A stretch of 32,999 nt of DNA from Planctomycetota bacterium (GTDB lineage: Bacteria; Planctomycetota; MHYJ01; WSZJ01): the NCBI GenBank assembly GCA_016190145.1, contig JACPRD010000121.1, positions 1 to 32,999 of the forward strand. The letters run 5' to 3'. The translations under genes and the position numbers were made by a program. Shown piece by piece: positions 29,698 to 32,999 of this stretch. Below the pieces are notes generated by a model, which worked only from the letters and a program-made list of their open reading frames with translations, did not search any database and was not told the origin of the DNA. Each line of letters opens with the position of its first letter. Position 1 is the stretch's first letter.

Positions 29698-30630
29698 TCA
29701 TTCCTCCTCCACCTCGCCCGCGCCCGGACCCGTGATCCGCGCGCGGAACTCCTTTTTCGAATCGGGATTCTTCACCCGGATCACGTCCCCCTGCCGCCCG
29801 TCCTCCAGCGCCGTCACGATCCGGCGCACCGCCGAGCGGGCGTTCGCGCTCGTCACCGAAATCTCCTCGCCGCGGAACACGATCGGCCCGGGCCGAAGCG
29901 CCCCCGCGCGGACCATGCCGCCCTCGGCGACGTCCTCGCCCAGCACGCGCCCGACCGCCAGCCCCTCCGCCGCCAGCGCCCCGTCCTCGAGCGCCGACAC
30001 CTCGCCGAGCGTCACGTCCGTCGACACCACCCGGTGCCCGGCCCGCAGCATCCGCCGCGCGACCACCGCCCGGCGCACGCCGCGCACCGACGCCCTCGCC
30101 TGCCAGACCGCGCTGTCGGCGTCGCCGATGTTCACATAGATATGGAAGCGCGCCTCGCCGAGCCACCAGCCGTCCGCGGGCTTTACCGCCGCGACCGTCA
30201 CGCGCGTAAAATCCACGCCATCCCCAGCCCCCGTCACCTCCAGCACCCGGCAGGCCGACTTCGCCCCCGGCATCTCCCGGTCCGCCGCCGCCTCGATCGC
30301 CCGCGCCGCCACCTCGCGGAACCCCTCGAGCCCCGGCCGCTCCGGCTCCGCGCCGCTTCCCACCAGGCATTCCCCCGAAACTTCCACGCCCCGCAGCGCG
30401 ACCCCCGCCTTCTTCAGCTCGACCCGTACGTCCCCGGCCGTGACGCGCTTCTTCATTCCCGCCGCCGGCGCGCGCCCCAGCCAGACCGGCGGCAGCGGAT
30501 CGCCCGAAACGTCCGCGACGTCCGCAAGCGCCACGTACCCGCCCGCCGCGCGCGCCTCTGCGCGCAACGCGACCCGGGTCGCCGCGCACGCGGTGGAGGC
30601 GAAGGCCAGCAGGCAGACGAGCACGCGCAT
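29698..30630 (-). CDS. flgA: Flagellar P-ring assembly chaperone FlgA
   Basis: A 310-aa protein with a signal peptide (MRVLVCLLAFASTACA). The C-terminal half is the SAF-type FlgA region: RRMLRAGHRVVSTDVTLGEV, GLAVGRVLGEDVAEGGMV, RPGPIVFRGEEISVTSANA and the closing ALEDGRQGDVIRVKNPDSKK (about 190-300). It helps FlgI polymerise into the P ring in the periplasm. flgI and flgH lie directly downstream. The ribosome site GGAGG lies inside the last codons of flgG. It is somewhat longer than enterobacterial FlgA (219 aa) because of an N-terminal beta-rich part. Confidence 0.92.
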   Translation of the reverse strand: MRVLVCLLAFASTACAATRVALRAEARAAGGYVALADVADVSGDPLPPVWLGRAPAAGMKKRVTAGDVRVELKKAGVALRGVEVSGECLVGSGAEPERPGLEGFREVAARAIEAAADREMPGAKSACRVLEVTGAGDGVDFTRVTVAAVKPADGWWLGEARFHIYVNIGDADSAVWQARASVRGVRRAVVARRMLRAGHRVVSTDVTLGEVSALEDGALAAEGLAVGRVLGEDVAEGGMVRAGALRPGPIVFRGEEISVTSANARSAVRRIVTALEDGRQGDVIRVKNPDSKKEFRARITGPGAGEVEEE

Positions 30631-30633
30631 TCC

Positions 30634-31431
30634 CTACCTCCGGATGTTGTTCAGGGTCTGGAGCATTTCGTCGGCGGTCTCGATCGTCGAAGCATTGATC
30701 TCGAACGCCCGCTGCGTCTGGATCATCTCGGTCAGCTCGCGCACGCTCTCGACGTTCGAACTCTCCAGGAACCCCTGCTGGAGCAGCCCGCGCCCCTCCT
30801 CGCCGGGCCTTCCCACGACGGGGCTTCCGGAAGCGGGCGTCTCGAGGAGCAGGTTGTCGCCGATGGCGATGAGGCCTTCGGGGTTGGCGAACCTCACGAT
30901 TTCGATCTGGCCGATCGAAACGGGGGTCGCGGGATTGGCGGGGTCGAACCCTTCGACGAGCCCGTTCTGCGAGATGGAGATGCGCGTGACTTCGGTCGGG
31001 ATGGTGAGGGCGGGTTCGAGGAAGAGGCCCTGGTTGTTGACGAGGTTGCCGTCCGCGTCGCGGTGGAAAGTGCCGTCGCGGGTGTAGCCGATGGTGCTGC
31101 CGTCGACCATGCGGAGCTGGAAGAAGCCGTCTCCGTCGATGGCCATGTCGAACTCGCGCTCGGTGGCTTCGAGGGGGCCCTGGGAGAAGATCCGGTCGGT
31201 GCCGACGACTTTGACGCCGTGGCCGAGCTGGATGCCGCTGGGAATCTGCGAGCCGCTGGCGGCGCCGGTTCCGGGGCGGCGGACGTGGTGGTAGAAGAGG
31301 TCCTGGAAGTTGGTGCGGAGGCGCTTGAAGCCGTTGGTGTTGACGTTGGCGAGGTTGTTGGCGATGACGTCGATCTGGGTCTGGAGGGACGTCATGCCGG
31401 TAGCTGCGGTCGAGAGCGCTCTTGTCGACAT
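30634..31431 (-). CDS. flgG: Distal rod protein FlgG
   Basis: A 265-aa FlgG, standard length. N-terminal rod signature STAATGMTSLQTQIDVIANN with LANVNTNGFKR (7-37), core GDGFFQLRMVDG, GYTRDGTFHRDADGNLVNNQG, and C-terminal VESVRELTEMIQTQRAFEIN with an ETADEMLQTLNNIRR close. The start is ATG 31431 with GGAG 7 bases upstream; an extension to 31461 lacks support and would cross the palindrome that separates it from flgF. It builds the distal rod. Confidence 0.97.
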   Translation of the reverse strand: MSTRALSTAATGMTSLQTQIDVIANNLANVNTNGFKRLRTNFQDLFYHHVRRPGTGAASGSQIPSGIQLGHGVKVVGTDRIFSQGPLEATEREFDMAIDGDGFFQLRMVDGSTIGYTRDGTFHRDADGNLVNNQGLFLEPALTIPTEVTRISISQNGLVEGFDPANPATPVSIGQIEIVRFANPEGLIAIGDNLLLETPASGSPVVGRPGEEGRGLLQQGFLESSNVESVRELTEMIQTQRAFEINASTIETADEMLQTLNNIRR

Positions 31432-31449
31432 TTGTGATCTCCGAAAGCG

Positions 31450-31471
31450 GGCGCGGGGCATGCCCCGCGCC
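31450..31471 (-). other. 22-bp perfect palindrome between flgF and flgG
   Basis: The sequence GGCGCGGGGCA is followed directly by its own reverse complement, so the RNA would fold into a 9-bp stem with a CATG loop. It lies 12 bases after the flgF stop and 18 before the flgG start, next to the flgG ribosome site. No T-run. Confidence 0.7.
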
Positions 31472-31483
31472 TGTCAGTCCCGT

Positions 31484-32224
31484 CTATCCGGGCAACCGGC
31501 CGACGTCGTTGGCGGCGCGGCCGAGCATCTCGTCCTGGATCTTGAGCATCTGGGCGTTCATTTCGTACGCGCGGAACGCCGACACGAGCGACGTCAGCTC
31601 GCGGACCGGCTCCACCGAGGAGGATTCGAGCGCGCCCTGCACGATTTCTCCGTCTCCCGCGCGCGGCGCGGCCTGGCCGCCGTCGGCGAACAGGGCGTCC
31701 CCGGTCTTCCGGAGCATTTCCGGGCGGTCGAAGTCCGTGACGCCGAGCCTGGCGACGATTCCCTGTGCCGAGAGCACTTCACCCCTGCCGTTGACCTCGA
31801 ACCTCTCGAGGCCGGACAGGTTGACGGGCTCGCCGCTCGTCGAGAGGACCTCGCCGAGGCCGTCGGCGGTGACCAGTCGTCCGCGGGCGTCGACGGCGAA
31901 GTCACCGGCGCGCGTATAGAGGGCGCGTCCGTCGCGGTTCACGGCGAAGAACCCATTGCCGCGGATGGCGAGATCGAGGGGCCGGCCGGTCATGGCCACG
32001 GGGCCGGATTCCGGGTCCCAGTTCGTCCGGTCGAGGACCAGGCCCGGCGCGGCGCGGTTCCCCGCCGTCGCGCGATCGCGGGCGGAGAGCAGGCGCTGCC
32101 GGAACGTGACGAAATCCTTGCGGTAGCCCGCGGTGCGGACGTTGGCCAGGTTGTTCGAGATGACATCGACGCGGGCGTCCTCGGCGAGAAGGCCGGATGC
32201 CGAGACGAAGAGGCCTCCGCTCAT
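31484..32224 (-). CDS. flgF: Proximal rod protein FlgF
   Basis: A 246-aa FlgF. N-terminal signature LFVSASGLLAEDARVDVISN with NLANVRTAGYRKDF (5-38), core LDLAIRGNGFFAVNRDGRAL, YTRAGDFAVDARGRLVTADG, and C-terminal SSVEPVRELTSLVSAFRAYE with NAQMLKIQDEMLGRA. It is a proximal rod subunit next to FlgG. Its ATG overlaps the stop of the upstream 64-aa ORF by 4 bases (ATGA). Confidence 0.94.
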   Translation of the reverse strand: MSGGLFVSASGLLAEDARVDVISNNLANVRTAGYRKDFVTFRQRLLSARDRATAGNRAAPGLVLDRTNWDPESGPVAMTGRPLDLAIRGNGFFAVNRDGRALYTRAGDFAVDARGRLVTADGLGEVLSTSGEPVNLSGLERFEVNGRGEVLSAQGIVARLGVTDFDRPEMLRKTGDALFADGGQAAPRAGDGEIVQGALESSSVEPVRELTSLVSAFRAYEMNAQMLKIQDEMLGRAANDVGRLPG

Positions 32225-32415
32225 CGGGAGCCCTCCCGGAGGGCGGAGACGATGGCGTGCTCGATGCGTCCGAGGAGCGATTCGCTTTCGCAGGATTCAT
32301 CGGCGTCGCGGACGGCGGCGGTGTAGCCGCCGGCTTCGGCGAGGCACACGGCGCGCTCGATTTCCTCGAGCACGGTGTGGACGGCATAGACCTCGTCGAA
32401 CGCTTCCCGGAGCAT
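32221..32415 (-). CDS. Small acidic protein heading the flagellar operon
   Basis: A 64-aa acidic, helical protein (MLREAFDEVYAVHTVLEEIE ... GRIEHAIVSALREGSR) with C24 and C42. Its stop overlaps the flgF start (ATGA), and GAGG lies about 10 bases before its ATG. It is the first ORF behind the sigma-54 site, with a leader of about 30 bases. I recognise no family. It might be a small flagellar helper or a leader peptide; the tight coupling to flgF supports translation. Confidence 0.65.
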   Translation of the reverse strand: MLREAFDEVYAVHTVLEEIERAVCLAEAGGYTAAVRDADESCESESLLGRIEHAIVSALREGSR

Positions 32416-32457
32416 ATCGCGAGCCTCGAAGGGGCACGATGTCCCGGGCTCTCGGAA

Positions 32458-32473
32458 AGCAACCCCCGTGCCC
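32458..32473 (-). promoter_or_regulatory. Sigma-54 promoter of the flagellar operon
   Basis: Read leftward, GGGCACG, four bases (GGGG) and TTGCT match TGGCACG-N4-TTGCW at every position but the first. GG and GC are 10 bases apart as required for -24/-12. Transcription would begin near 32446, about 30 bases before the first ORF. Rod/hook genes under sigma-54 are known in many flagellates; an enhancer-binding activator is not in the window. Confidence 0.75.
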
Positions 32474-32630
32474 TCTTCTCAACTGATGCCACAACTCATT
32501 TCCTGACAACAACTTAGGGATATCAAAATAAAAATATCGACACGCCGCAGCCGGACCTCCGGCGGATTCTGCCGGCATTCCCCGCCGCCGCCCGCCGCTT
32601 ATCGATGTCCACCCACCCGCGCGGGATCGT

Positions 32631-32748
32631 CAGAGTTTGGGTGAAAATCGATGGGGGCACAGCGGCGCCGGCGAGAAGAGTATTTCCAGTCCGGGAACTT
32701 TTGGAGCGCCGTCGCCGCCGGCCCCCAACGATTTTCACTCAAACTCTG
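32631..32748. repeat. 118-bp palindromic element A
   Basis: Arms of 28 bp (32631-32658 and 32721-32748, opening CAGAGTTTG on the left) pair with only two mismatches; the inner GC-rich parts (about 32661-32673 with 32707-32718) continue the stem imperfectly, leaving a loop of about 33 bases. It lies upstream of the sigma-54 site. No coding content. MITE-like or a structured RNA element. Confidence 0.8.
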
Positions 32749-32763
32749 GGCGGCAAAGCACTT

Positions 32764-32889
32764 CTGAGAGCGTGAAAGAATTCAATCTTATGAGCGGTCG
32801 GGGCCCCTTCGACTCGCTTCGCTCGTTCAGGGCAGGCGAGCGAGCGAGGTCCGACCGCACCTGAGATCGAATTTTTCTCACGCTGTCAG
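32764..32889. repeat. 126-bp palindromic element B
   Basis: Arms of about 41 bp (from CTGAGAGCGTGA on the left to TCACGCTGTCAG on the right) pair with roughly 80% identity and contain matching AATTC, ATCT and GCGGTCGG blocks. The inner part forms a second stem of CTCGCT/CGAGCG units around a short loop. It ends 27 bases before the lipoprotein start. It resembles element A in size but not in sequence. Confidence 0.75.
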
Positions 32890-32916
32890 ATACCCGTATC
32901 CTTCGGAGATCCCCTC

Positions 32917-32999
32917 ATGCGGACCGCATCCCTCGCACTCTTCATCCTCGCCGGCTGCGCCACGCCCCCCGACGACCCCGTCCCCCCCCAGGCCGGAAC
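32917..32999 (+). CDS. Start of a lipoprotein gene (truncated by window end)
   Basis: ATG with GGAG about 9 bases upstream opens a lipoprotein signal, MRTASLALFILAGC, with the lipobox LAGC, followed by a Pro-rich tether (ATPPDDPVPPQAGN). Only 27 codons are in the window, so the mature protein is unknown. It is divergent from the flagellar operon and starts right after palindrome B. Confidence 0.7.
   Translation, partial: MRTASLALFILAGCATPPDDPVPPQAG

Larger units (their letters stand above)
32416..32916. other. Non-coding divergent spacer with promoter and two palindromes
   Basis: The 501 bp between the flagellar operon and the lipoprotein gene hold the sigma-54 site, an AT-rich patch with inverted GATAT/ATATC arms (about 32519-32538) and two long palindromes. 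Several open frames cross the palindromes, but none has a ribosome site or a credible product. Confidence 0.75.

Noticed and set aside
32523..32864. Small frames across palindromes A and B
   Set aside because: They have no ribosome site and their translations simply follow the inverted repeats.

Overview
This is a high-GC, gene-dense stretch of a flagellated, double-membraned bacterium. P- and L-ring proteins (FlgI, FlgH), lipoprotein and secretory signals, an ECF sigma factor with a zinc-type anti-sigma, and HEAT-repeat proteins ending in a 'TGQ...W..W' motif are together most reminiscent of Planctomycetota or a neighbouring lineage. That placement is inference. No rRNA, tRNA, CRISPR array, transposase or phage gene was seen.

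Layout. (1) 1-3768: a long palindromic element at the left edge, a leftward thioredoxin/HEAT protein, and a divergent ECF sigma factor overlapping a gene that joins an anti-sigma zinc motif, one membrane helix and a HEAT solenoid. (2) 3815-7580: two adjacent secreted paralogues, each an internally duplicated secretin-like protein, closed by a strong intrinsic terminator. (3) 7648-12069: a leftward TPR protein, then a rightward overlapping one-carbon operon fchA-fhs-folD that connects formate to methylene-tetrahydrofolate. FolD here lacks the residues normally needed for its cyclohydrolase activity, and a separate cyclohydrolase (FchA) sits in the same operon. (4) 12212-15213: a leftward secreted beta-propeller with a C-terminal anchor and its terminator, a palindromic operator-like site, and a rightward PD40/TolB-like lipoprotein. 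(5) 15461-32473: about 17 kb of leftward flagellar genes. Their transcription order is a 64-aa ORF, flgF, flgG, flgA, flgH, flgI, flgJ (rod-binding domain only), flgN, a 47-aa ORF, flgK, flgL, fliW, csrA, then flagellin, flaG, fliD, fliS and a terminator. A near-consensus sigma-54 site stands in front of the first gene. (6) 32416-32999: a 501-bp non-coding region with two large imperfect palindromes, then the start of a rightward lipoprotein gene.

The flagellar block encodes the distal rod, P/L rings, hook-filament junction, cap and filament, plus the FlgN and FliS chaperones and the FliW-CsrA switch that balances flagellin synthesis. FliD (1205 aa) and FlgL (807 aa) are far larger than their classical counterparts because of repeated flagellin-IN-type units and a second, shared ~65-residue insert that also occurs in FlgK. 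The flagellin leader has two GGA sites laid out like the CsrA sites in front of Bacillus hag.

The most unusual non-coding signal is a set of tandem repeats with a 7-nt period, with different core sequences, in intergenic positions: in front of flgL, across the end of csrA, and on both sides of the spacer beyond fliS. Most non-overlapping junctions inside the flagellar cluster also hold a strong stem-loop.
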